64,000 bases of DNA, from assembly GCA_963827705.1 (NCBI GenBank), contig CAWHBN010000017.1, positions 1 through 64,000 on the forward strand, written 5' to 3'. The notes beneath the pieces were generated by a model. That model saw only the letters and a program-made list of their open reading frames with translations. It had not been told where the DNA came from and did not search any database. The DNA is from JACDAN01 sp963827705. Lineage in GTDB: Bacteria > Actinomycetota > Thermoleophilia > Gaiellales > Gaiellaceae. The position numbers were made by a program, and so were the translations under genes. Below, one piece after another: positions 1 through 8,478 of this stretch; position 1 is the stretch's first letter; each line of letters begins with the position of its first letter.

Positions 1-773
1 GCCGCCTCCGCGATCGCCGTCTCGCCGTAGCCCACGACCTCTGTGACCGTCAGCGTGCCGAACACGCCCAGCGAGATCAGGACGTACGTCAGGGCTGTGA
101 CACCGAGTGCGATGTACATCGCCTTCGGCAACTCGCGGGCCGGGTCACGGAGGTCGCCGACCGCGAAGGTGATCACGCTGAAGCCGAGGTAGGCGAAGAA
201 GGTCAGCGCGACGCTGGCGATGATGTCCGAGAAGGGCGGATAGCCGTCGAACGCGAGCAGATCCCAGTCGATGTCCACGAGCGTCACGGCGATGAAGATC
301 GCGAAGACGCCGAGCAGAACGACCACGATCAGGGACTGCACCCGGTCGACGAAGCCCGCCCCGACCAGGCTGATCGCGGCCATCGCGACCACGATGGTCG
401 ACGTGAAGACGTTGTCCCAGGCGGCCCCGGCGTCGTCGCCGACGAAGAGCGAGGTCGCATAGCTCCCGAAGGCGACGGCGACCATCGAGCAGACGATCAC
501 GATCGCGGCGAAGTACCCGAGCCAGGACGCGATCCCGACCAGGCGGCCATTCCCGAACCCTTGCAGCAGGTAGGCGATCAGCCCGCCGGAGGACGGGTAG
601 CGGACACCGAGCTTGACGACGTTGTAGCCGAGCAGGGTGGCGACGATGCCGGCGAGCAGGAAGGAGAGCCAGACGGCAGAACCCGCGACCGCGCCTGCCT
701 CGCCGAGCAGCGCGAAGATGCCGGCGCCGACCATCGCGCCGATGCCGAGGAACGCTGCGCCGCGGACGCTCAC
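1..773 (-). CDS. APC-family amino acid permease, N-terminal part (runs off left edge)
   Basis: The frame opens with GTG and reads VSVRGAAFLGIGAMVGAGIF, the glycine-rich first helix typical of APC-superfamily amino acid/cation permeases. About 257 residues are visible, with about seven hydrophobic segments and the charged loop DLRDPARELPKAMY found after helix 6 in this family. The C-terminus lies beyond position 1. The start overlaps the stop of the upstream M24 peptidase as GTGA, so the two are probably translationally coupled. It is expected to import an amino acid across the inner membrane; the substrate cannot be told. The frame has no interruption, unlike the other permease at 3676-5163. 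Confidence 0.85.
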   Translation of the reverse strand, partial: MSVRGAAFLGIGAMVGAGIFALLGEAGAVAGSAVWLSFLLAGIVATLLGYNVVKLGVRYPSSGGLIAYLLQGFGNGRLVGIASWLGYFAAIVIVCSMVAVAFGSYATSLFVGDDAGAAWDNVFTSTIVVAMAAISLVGAGFVDRVQSLIVVVLLGVFAIFIAVTLVDIDWDLLAFDGYPPFSDIIASVALTFFAYLGFSVITFAVGDLRDPARELPKAMYIALGVTALTYVLISLGVFGTLTVTEVVGYGETAIAEA

Positions 774-1902
774 GCGACGATCTGGAGCTCGTGCGACGTG
801 TTGTTGAAGCGCCGTCCGGCGTCGTCGGTGACGGTGACGATGTCCTCGATCCGAACGCCGAACTTTCCGGTGAGATAGATGCCGGGCTCGATCGAGAAGC
901 ACATCCCCGGCTCGAGCGGATTCGTGTCGCCCTCGACCATGTACGGCGGCTCGTGCGTCGTGAGGCCGATGCCGTGCCCCGTCCGGTGGATGAACTGCTC
1001 GCCGTACCCCGCGTCGGCGATCACGCGCCGCGCGGCCCGGTCGATCTCCTGGCACTCGACGCCCGGCCGCACCGCCTCGAAGCCCGCCTGCTGCGCTCGC
1101 CGGACGACCTCGTAGACCTCGCGTTCGTCGTCGGCCGGCTCGCCGACGTGGACCGTGCGGGTCGTGTCCGAGCGCGTAGCCGTCCTTGATGCCGCCGAAG
1201 TCCAGCACGACCATGTCGCCTTCCTCGATCACACGCTCGCCGAACTCGTGATGGGGGTTGGCGCCGTTCGGGCCCGAGCCGACGACGGTGAAGTCGATCT
1301 CCGAATGTCCGTGCTCACGGAGGAAGCCGGCGAGATCAGCGGCGACCTCGCTCTCGGGGCGACCGGCGAAGCGGACCTGCCTGATCTGCTCGAAGCTCGC
1401 ATCGGCCGCGGCACCCGCGGCGGCGAGTCGTTCGAGCTCGTCCGCGTCCTTGACGGCGCGCAGCATCGGCAGTGCGCTCGTCATCGACACGTACTCCGAC
1501 TCGGGCAGCTCCCGCTGGAGGCCGAGCACGTGCATCGCCCACGCCGAGTCTGAGATCGCGTACTTGCCGCGAGAGTCGAGCAGCTTCGCGGTCGCGGCGT
1601 AGGGGTCGCTGCCGTCCGACCAGTCCGCGAGCGACAGGGCCGCGGCTCCCGGCGACGCTTCGGCGTCGGGCCGCTCGAGCACCGGCACGATCATGGCCGG
1701 CTCGCTGCGACGCCTGGAGGACGAGCATCGTGATCCGCTCGGTGATCGCGATCGGCTCGTAGCCCGTGAAGTACATGAGATCGGGGCCCGGCGCGACGAG
1801 GACGCCCGTGAGTCCCTTCGCTTCCGCCTGCTCGGCTGCTCGCTCCATGCGCCGGGAGAAGTCCTCGGCCGTGAACGCAGTGGGAGTCTCGGTCGTTGCC
1901 AT
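770..1902 (-). CDS. M24 family Xaa-Pro aminopeptidase/dipeptidase, two apparent frameshifts
   Basis: The start is ATG (MATTETPTAFTAEDFSRRM), five bases after the M20 peptidase stop. The pita-bread metallopeptidase signature is split across frames: the first metal Asp in LDFGGIKDGYALG, the second Asp in the displaced piece reading DTTRTVHVGE, then GHGIGLTTHEPPYM (His), FSIEPGIYL (Glu) and FGVRIEDIV (Glu). One frame change lies near 1705, after TERITMLVLQAS, and one near 1160, within the GYALG..DTTRTV metal site. With both repaired the product is about 377 residues, normal for the family. All five metal ligands survive, which argues for sequence errors over decay. It should cleave peptides with proline at the second position in the cytoplasm. 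Confidence 0.8.
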
Positions 1903-1907
1903 GGCCG

Positions 1908-3252
1908 CTACGAGGCTTTCGCCTGTGCGTACTTCTGCATGAAGAGCACCTCGGCGAGCGCGATCCGCTCGATCTCGGTCGGGTCGACGCTCTCGTTGGC
2001 GGCGTGGATCAGGCACTGCGGCTCCTCGACGCCGAGCAGCATGATCTCGGCGTCGGGGAACGTTTCCTGCAGGACGGTGCAGAGCGGGATCGAGCCGCCC
2101 TGGCCCTGGAGCGTCACGTCGCGTCCATAGGCGTCACTGCATGGCGTTCGACATGGCCTCGAAGCCGGGCCCTTCCGTCGCGCCCTTGAAGGGCTCGCCG
2201 TCCGCCTCTCGCTCGAACTCGAGCTGGACGTTCCACGGCGCCACAGCCTCGAAATGCTCGATCAGCTTCGACTGCGCGTCCTTCGCATCCACGCCGGGCG
2301 GGATTCGGAGGTCGATGCGGGCGCGTGCCTCGTTGGGCACGGCCGCCGAAGAGCCGACGACGGGCGGGCAATCGATGCCGAGAACGGTGGCGGCGGGCCG
2401 CGCCCAGAGCGTGTCGGCCACGTCGTCACCCAGGACGTCCACGCCGTCGAGCACGCCGGCGTCCTTGCGCAGCTGCTCGGGGGGATACGCCGCGCCCGGC
2501 CACTTCTGCGTCCCGTCAAGCCCGCGGATCGTCGTGTTGCCCCGCTCGTCGCGCATGGAGTCGAGCATGCGGATGAGGGCCGCGAGCGCGTCCGGTGCGG
2601 CGCCGCCGAACATGCCCGAGTGCACGGGACCTTCGAGCGTTCGCACGGTGACCCACACTCTGGCCATCCCGCGCAGGCTCGCGGTGAGCGTCGGCACGCC
2701 GACCGCGACGTTGCCCGTGTCGCAGACGAGGATCGCGTCCGCCCGGAGGAGGTCGGGGTTCTGCGGAACGAACGCCTCGAGACCGCCGGTTCCCTGCTCC
2801 TCGGATCCCTCGCCGACGATCTTGACGGTCACGGGCGACTCCTGCCCGAGCGCGCGGAGGGCGGCAAGGTGCGCGGTCAAGCTTCCCTTGCAGTCGGCGG
2901 CGCCGCGCCCGTACCAGCGGCCGTTTCGCTCGGTCAGCTCCCACGCAGGCGACTCCCAGTTCTCTTCCGATGCCGGCTGGACGTCGTGATGGAAGTAGAG
3001 GAGGACCGTCGGCGCCCCCGGCGGCCCCGGGACCTGGCCGGTGACGGTCTTGCTCCCGTCAGTCGTCTCGTGGGCGCGGACGTCCTGGACGCCGACGCCC
3101 GAGAGGGCGTCGACGGTCCACTCGACCATCTGCTCGCACTGCTCGGGCTCGCTGCCGTCCGCGACCGACCTGAACGAGACCGCTCGCGAGAGGTCCTCCC
3201 ACGCCTGCGGCATCAAGTTCTTGATCTGTTCGCGGAGAGCGTCCTGGGCCAC
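1908..3252 (-). CDS. M20 family dipeptidase, one apparent frameshift near 2130
   Basis: A GTG start gives VAQDALREQIKNLMPQAWEDL. M20 metal-site motifs follow: LLYFHHDVQPA (His/Asp), WYGRGAADCKGSL (bridging Asp), and KIVGEGSEEQGTGGLE (Glu pair). GPVHSGMFGGAAPDAL is the dimerisation-domain His region. The frame hits TGA after EAMSNAMQ, but the next frame continues at once with AYGRDVTLQGQGGSIPLC to EEPQCLIHAANESVDP, the usual C-terminus with the last metal His. Removing one base restores a protein of 447 residues, normal length. It likely hydrolyses dipeptides or N-acylated amino acids and pairs with the M24 peptidase directly downstream. Confidence 0.85.
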
Positions 3253-3265
3253 GGCCCTACTAACG

Positions 3266-3679
3266 CTAGTCGCGGACGGTGTCGTCGAAGTCCCAGTCCT
3301 CGAAGAAGTCCTCGATGTCGGGACGCTTCTCGGGACAGTAGACGTCGATGACCGACAACAGCCCCTCGCGGATCCGCCCGTCGAGCCTGACTGGGCGTTC
3401 GTAGACGTTGCCGCCGACGGCGAGCCGGAGCTTCCAGTAGCCCTGCACGAGCTCGCTGTCTGCCGTCTCACACACGGCGCCGCCGTCGTCGCCCAGCACC
3501 CGCGCAATCTCGTCCACATCCGGAGCCGGGAGCCCAGCCTCTTCGTAGACGGCGATCAGCTCTGCCGCCTTGGCGTCTGCTTCCGCGTTCTGGCGGTCGT
3601 AGTTGAAGGTGACGAGCATCACGATCAGCAGCACGCCGAGGCCGCCGGCGACGAGCCAGTAGATCGTGCGCTCCCTCAT
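3266..3679 (-). CDS. Membrane-anchored small protein of unknown function
   Basis: This 137-residue protein has one N-terminal transmembrane segment (IYWLVAGGLGVLLIVMLVTF, residues 6-25) followed by an acidic, mostly helical outer domain containing two Cys (AVCETADSE and DVYCPEKRP) that could form a disulfide. The start ATG overlaps the stop of the upstream permease gene (ATGA), and the M20 peptidase starts 14 bases downstream, so it is an operon member. I do not recognise a family. It could be an accessory subunit of the permease or a lipid-anchored substrate binder, but nothing in the sequence shows it. Confidence 0.75.
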   Translation of the reverse strand: MRERTIYWLVAGGLGVLLIVMLVTFNYDRQNAEADAKAAELIAVYEEAGLPAPDVDEIARVLGDDGGAVCETADSELVQGYWKLRLAVGGNVYERPVRLDGRIREGLLSVIDVYCPEKRPDIEDFFEDWDFDDTVRD

Positions 3680-5163
3680 GAGGCAGTCTCCGGGGAAGGC
3701 TCATCCGGCAACGGCTCCGCGATCTTCCAGCTCGGCTTCTGGAGCCAGAGAAAGAGCAACGGAACGATGAGGCCGAGTAGGAGCACGCCGCCACCGACGA
3801 AGAAGAGGTACCCGGTCGTGCTCAGAGTGCCGAGCTGCGAGGGCGGGACGAAGCCGATGGTGACGGCCGCGGCCGAGGAAAGGAAGCCCATGACGCAGAG
3901 CAGCGTCAGGGCCGGCGCGCGGTAGCCGCGGGGATGGTCGGGCTGCCGTTTCCGCAGGTTGTACGCGGCGACGAACATCGACAGGTACATGAGGAGATAG
4001 ACCGACGTCGTGATCGTCATGAAGATCCAGTAGGCGTTCGAGACGGCCGGGACGAACGCGAAGAGGAGCGCGAGCACCGTGGTCAGAGCCCCCTGCGCGA
4101 CGAGGATGTTCTGCTGCACGCCCGCCTCGTTCGTCCGCTGGAACCACGGCGGCATGTAGCCGCCCTCGCGGGCGACGAGCAGCAGGCTCCGCGACGGCCC
4201 GGCCAGCCAGGTGAGGAAGCCGGCCAGCGAGGCGGACACGATCGCGAGCCCGATGATCGGCGTCAACCACTGGATGCCGAAGAACGCGAGCACCGCTTCG
4301 AAGGCCTGCATGATCCCCGCCGTCAGGCTCACGTCCTGGGCCGGAACGACCCAGCTGATCGCGAGCGGCGGCAGGATCAGGATGAGGAGCACGAGCACGG
4401 TGGCGACGAGCATGACCCTCGGGAACTGGCTTCTGCGGGTCGCGGAGCCGGTTGACGTGCACGGCGTTCATCTCCATGCCGGAGTAGGCGCCGAAGTTCG
4501 AGACGATGAGGACGATGCTCGCGATCCCTGTCCAGGCCGGGAAGATGTGCTCCGCGTTCATCGGCGCCGCGGATGCGTTCCCCTGGGCCAGGTAGATGAT
4601 TCCCGAGGGTGACGAGCAGCGACACCCGGGATCAGGGTGCCGATCAAGACGCCGCTCGAGGCGAGCTTGGCGATCACGCCGATGCCGCCGCGCAGCGAGA
4701 CCATTACTCCGAGCCAGTAGACGGTGATGATCACGATCGCGGTCCAGACGCCGCTCGCCGCCAGGTCCGGGGCGATCACGTAGGCGAGCGTCGCGGCCAC
4801 GAACGACAGGAGCGACGGGTAGTAGAAGAGCGTCATCGCGTACTGGTGCCAGGCGGCGGTGAATCCCATCCGTGGCGAGATGCCCTCCGTCACCCAGCGG
4901 TAGATGCCGCCGTTCCAGCCCGAGGCGAGCTCGGCCGAGACGAGCGCCGTCGGGATCAGGAACACGATCGCCGGCAGCACGTAGAGGAACACGCAGGCGA
5001 GGCCGTAGACGGCCATCGTCGGCGCCGGCCGCAGGCTGGCCACCGACGACACGGTCATCAGCGCAAGGGCGGTCCAGGCGATGTACGACGGTCCCGCGAC
5101 AGTGGCGCGGGCAGTCGTCGAGACGGTCGGGGGGCCGTCGGCGGTGGAATCGACGGTGGACAC
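3676..5163 (-). CDS. APC-family permease of glutamate:GABA antiporter type, two compensating frameshifts
   Basis: The N-terminus reads MSTVDSTADGPPTV, then membrane segments with SAELASGWNGGIYRWVTEG, resembling the GGIY-W-V motif of GadC-like glutamate:GABA antiporters. The frame breaks near 4605 (after LIGTLIPG) and again near 4425 (after HVNRLRDPQKP). The middle piece (NAEHIFPAWTGIASIVLIVS) and last piece (ISWVVPAQDVSLTAGIMQAF onward) fit the same family in order. The total span is 496 codons, the normal length, so the two indels compensate. Its substrate is probably an amino acid exchanged with a decarboxylated or peptide-derived product, in line with the peptidases downstream. Confidence 0.8.
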
Positions 5164-5249
5164 CTACATCCACCCCCGTCGTTGCCCGGTCATTGCCACT
5201 AGCGGCAAAAATACGTCAGTCGTCGGACAGGGTTGCAAGTGGCCTTGAT

Positions 5250-6777
5250 TCACGCCTGTGAACGCGCCCAGTCGGCCGGCACGTCGCTGCCACCCTCCTC
5301 GGAGAGTCGCGCGCCGATGCGGCCGAGCGTCGGGTGCGACACGAGCTTGCCCGCGAACAGCGCCTCGCCCTGCTTGAACGCGACTGCCCGCTCGAGCAGT
5401 CCGCGCGGCGCATGGGAGAAGACCTCCCCGACGTAGTCCAGGTCCGCGAGCGAGTTCATCCGCATCAACGCCAGGTTGTCGCATTGCGAGACGACGTTCT
5501 CGTGCACCTTCTGCGGGCGCTGCGTGACGACGAGCAGGTAGAGGCCGTACTTGCGGCCCTCGCCGGCGATTCGTACTGCGTGCTCGGTGGCGAGCTCGAG
5601 CAGCTCGCCCTCCGGGACCTGCGGGCAGACGTTGTGTGCCTCGTCCAGAACGACGAGCACCGGCTCGCGCTCGGCACGCCTCTCCCAGAGGTGGCCGAGA
5701 ACCGCTGCCGCGGTGAGATGTTGCTCCTCCCGCGTCGGCAGCGAGCCGAGGTCGACGACGAGGCAGCGCGGCCCCGACCCGCCGAGCTCGTCGAGCAGCG
5801 AGCCCTCGTCCCCCGCGGCCCACACCTGCCAGCGGTCGACGCCGAGGTTCTGGATCCTCCGGCCGAGGACGGGGGCCTCACGTTCGAGGAGTTGCCGAAG
5901 GGCTTCGGGGGTGGGCGGCGGCTCGCTGGTCTGCGTCTGCTCGAGGAGCTGGACGAGCTCCGAGTACTCGTCGCGGTCGTGGATCGGGTCGAGGCGGAGG
6001 AGAGCCGCCTGGGTCTCCGGGTCGAGCTCGGCAAAGCGCAGTCGCAACCGCTCGCTCCCCCGATCGGCAGCACGGCGCACGACGACCCCGGACGCAGCCG
6101 CCCGGTAGCGGGCCGCGAGCCCCTCGTCGACGCCCTCCCTCAGCTCGGCAAGGCGGACGAAGTCGGAGTTCGGGTCGAGCACGACGATCCGGAGCGTCGT
6201 CTCCAGCAGGAGCCGTTCGAGGATCGTCCCGAGCGCGTAGGTCTTGCCGGAGCCGGATTGCCCGCAGAAGAAGGTATGCCGGTCGAAGCCGCCGGCCGCG
6301 AGCGAGAGCGGAACGCCCTCGACCAGCGCCAGCTCGCCGACGGTCAGGGTCGCGCCGCCGGGCTGCACCCGCTTCCATCCAGGCGGAGACCGCGTCGGGC
6401 GGCGCGGCGTGGACTGATGCGTCGTGAAACGGCCCCGACTGACCGTCGAGCACCACGCCGCTTCCCCGCGCCAGACGGAGGACGGTGCGGGAACGGACGT
6501 CGAAGGCGTCGGCAGCTTCGCCGATCTCCCGACCGAGCTCCGGCCCGTCCATGTGGGCGACCTCGACGTCGAGCACCTGGCCGAGCCGCGTGGAGCCGTC
6601 GTCCTCGATCGCCGCATACCCGCCGGGCTGGAGCTCGAGACCCCGCAAGGGAGCCTGGAAGGAGAAGCGGCGCCCGTCGACCGAGGTCGCCAGCGGGAGG
6701 ACCGCGTCCTCCAGTTGCCGACGAACGTCTCGGAACTGCCCGACGTGAGCGTCCAGCCCCGACTCGGCATCGCTCAT
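5250..6777 (-). CDS. HerA-like ATPase (DUF87 type), one apparent frameshift near 6385
   Basis: The N-terminal ~120 residues form a HerA beta-barrel-like region (MSDAESGLDAHVGQFRDVRR, VLDGQSGPFHDASVH). After one frame change the ATPase follows, with Walker A FCGQSGSGKTYALG, Walker B EPVLVVLDEAHNVCP, and LLVVTQRPQKVHENVVSQC containing the sensor region. The repaired length is about 508 residues. HerA proteins are hexameric DNA translocases that usually act with the NurA nuclease in end resection, and some relatives work in antiviral systems. No NurA, SIR2 or other nuclease gene is next to it here, so the role is open. Confidence 0.75.
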
Positions 6778-6811
6778 CACCGCGACTCTACTGGCGACGC
6801 AACCGACCGCA

Positions 6812-8041
6812 TCAGAGCAACGGCGAGAGGCCGGCGAACACGATCGCCTTGGCCCGCTCCCTCGTCCCGGTCAGCCGTTGCCCGGGAGCCGAGACCGCCT
6901 CGGCCGGCGAGCTGAACCGCTCGTCGAACTGAGATGCGACGGCCTCCGACCGAACGTGAAGGTCGATCTCGAAGAACCGCTTCAGGCTCCATGCCTCGAG
7001 ATTGCACGTGCCGGCGAGCAGCTCCTCACCGTCGCGCACAAACGCCTTGGCGTGGAGCATCGTCGGGTACTCGAGGATGCGAACGCCGGCGTCCAGCAGC
7101 TTCGCGTGGTGGAACCTCTGCGCGGCGGCGCACGCCCAGTTGTTCGCGTTCGCCGGGACGAAGAGCCGGACTCGGACGCCCCGACGGGCCGCTTGCTCGA
7201 TGCGTCGGATCATTCCCCGGTCGGTGACGTACGGGTTGACGACGTCGAGCGTCTCGCTCGCACTCTCCAGGAGGCGCGCGATCGCGTCGGTGATCGGCCG
7301 GTACCGGCCGGGCGCGTTGTGAAGGACGACGGCTGGAACGGCTTCCGGTCCCGCGTCGAGCGACGGCAAGAGCATGTCGATGTCGGCAGGAGGAACCGCG
7401 CCTCCGAGCCACCGGAAGCTGGCGAGGAACACCAGCTGGAGCTGTGCGACCACCGGGCCTGCAGCCCGCAGGAACAGGTCATGGAAGCGGCCGTCCTGGA
7501 AATGGTCCTCGATGCCGGCTCCGCCGATCCAGCCGATTCGGCCGTCCACGATCACGACCTTGCGGTGGTCGATGTGGCCGAGCGCGGCCAGGTTCCAGCG
7601 CGTCTCGCTGTCGCGTCCCAGCGGCCCGAATGGTGCACGCGGCTTCGTTGCCCGGACGACGCAGACCTCGATGCCGGCGGCAGTGAGCCGCCCGTAAAGC
7701 GCTCGCGAATCCTCCTCGGGCTTCGATCCCTGGCGGTCGACGACGAGGCGGACCGGAACGCCCTCGGCCGCCTTCGCAACGAGCGTGTCGGCGAAGGCCT
7801 CACCGACCTCGCCGGGCCGGAACCCGAACTGGTTGATGTGGACCGAGGACGTGGCGGCGCGGATGTCCTCGAGCATCGGCGGGTAGAAGTTCCGCCCCTC
7901 GACGTGAACGTCGACGGACGACGCGCGGCTCTCGCCGAACGCCAACTGGAGGTCGTGCCTGCTCACCGGCGCAGAGAGGAGATCGAGCGCTCGCTTCCGA
8001 ATCTCGGAGATCGAGCTAAATCCTGGGGTGGGTGAGCTCAT
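6812..8041 (-). CDS. Phospholipase D-like (cardiolipin synthase family) protein
   Basis: This 409-residue protein has the two HKD half-sites of the PLD superfamily. The first is HIDHRKVVIVDGRIGWIGG and the second is MLHAKAFVRDGEELLAGTCN, where the N of GTCN matches the conserved downstream Asn. No transmembrane segment is visible, unlike classical cardiolipin synthases, so it resembles the soluble ClsB-type branch or a phosphodiesterase. Start ATG gives MSSPTPGFSSISEIRKRAL. It probably transfers or hydrolyses phosphatidyl groups; the exact substrate is not readable. It is unlinked in function to its neighbours as far as I can see. Confidence 0.85.
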   Translation of the reverse strand: MSSPTPGFSSISEIRKRALDLLSAPVSRHDLQLAFGESRASSVDVHVEGRNFYPPMLEDIRAATSSVHINQFGFRPGEVGEAFADTLVAKAAEGVPVRLVVDRQGSKPEEDSRALYGRLTAAGIEVCVVRATKPRAPFGPLGRDSETRWNLAALGHIDHRKVVIVDGRIGWIGGAGIEDHFQDGRFHDLFLRAAGPVVAQLQLVFLASFRWLGGAVPPADIDMLLPSLDAGPEAVPAVVLHNAPGRYRPITDAIARLLESASETLDVVNPYVTDRGMIRRIEQAARRGVRVRLFVPANANNWACAAAQRFHHAKLLDAGVRILEYPTMLHAKAFVRDGEELLAGTCNLEAWSLKRFFEIDLHVRSEAVASQFDERFSSPAEAVSAPGQRLTGTRERAKAIVFAGLSPLL

Positions 8042-8085
8042 CGGGCCGCAGAATGCCTGGAGCCGCTACCGAGCGGTGCTCGGGT

Positions 8086-8439
8086 CTAGCTGCCGTCCTC
8101 GACGAGCTCGAGCGCGTCCGCGACGTCGTAGCCCATCGCGAGGCCGAGGTTGGGCGCCGCGGTGACGACACGGCCGACGCCGACCGTCGGAAGCACCGTG
8201 ATCAGCGTTCCGACGATCTCCTCGTTGGACGCGCCGGCGCGCAGTGCCGCGTCCACGGAAGCCATGTAGGCGGCCGGGGCCGCGTTCATGGCGATCAGCG
8301 CGCCGATCCGGATCAGCGCGTGTGAGCGCGCGTCGATCCCCGCAAGGGTCGGACTGGCCGAGTCGGCCTGGAGCAGTGCGTCGATGTACCGGTCATCACG
8401 GACCGCGAGCTTGCGCAGCGTGACCTGGTAATCCTGCAT
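8086..8439 (-). CDS. Carboxymuconolactone decarboxylase-like protein (AhpD-like fold)
   Basis: A 117-residue protein with the CMD-family pattern DSASPTLAGIDARSHALIRI, then ASVDAALRAGASNEEIVGTL and VLPTVGVGRVV. It has no cysteine, so it lacks the CxxC redox centre of AhpD peroxidase-type members. It more likely belongs to the non-redox branch that includes gamma-carboxymuconolactone decarboxylase. The real substrate cannot be assigned. It sits 47 bases upstream of the end of the PLD gene's coding start and 40 bases after the LAL regulator gene, on the same strand. Confidence 0.75.
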   Translation of the reverse strand: MQDYQVTLRKLAVRDDRYIDALLQADSASPTLAGIDARSHALIRIGALIAMNAAPAAYMASVDAALRAGASNEEIVGTLITVLPTVGVGRVVTAAPNLGLAMGYDVADALELVEDGS

Positions 8440-8478
8440 CTCTCGATCTCATTCCATGCCTGCGGCGCCGGGGGCGCA

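Noticed and set aside
2120..2145. In-frame TGA in the M20 peptidase as a possible selenocysteine codon
   Set aside because: The downstream conserved part is in a different frame, so a single-base indel explains the break better than readthrough.
4420..4610. Programmed frameshifting in the GadC-like permease
   Set aside because: Two opposite shifts without a slippery heptamer or a conserved structure, in a zone with several other indels, point to sequence errors.
5250..8041. Antiviral defence island around the HerA-like ATPase
   Set aside because: No nuclease, SIR2, helicase, methyltransferase or toxin gene is present, and the neighbours look metabolic.
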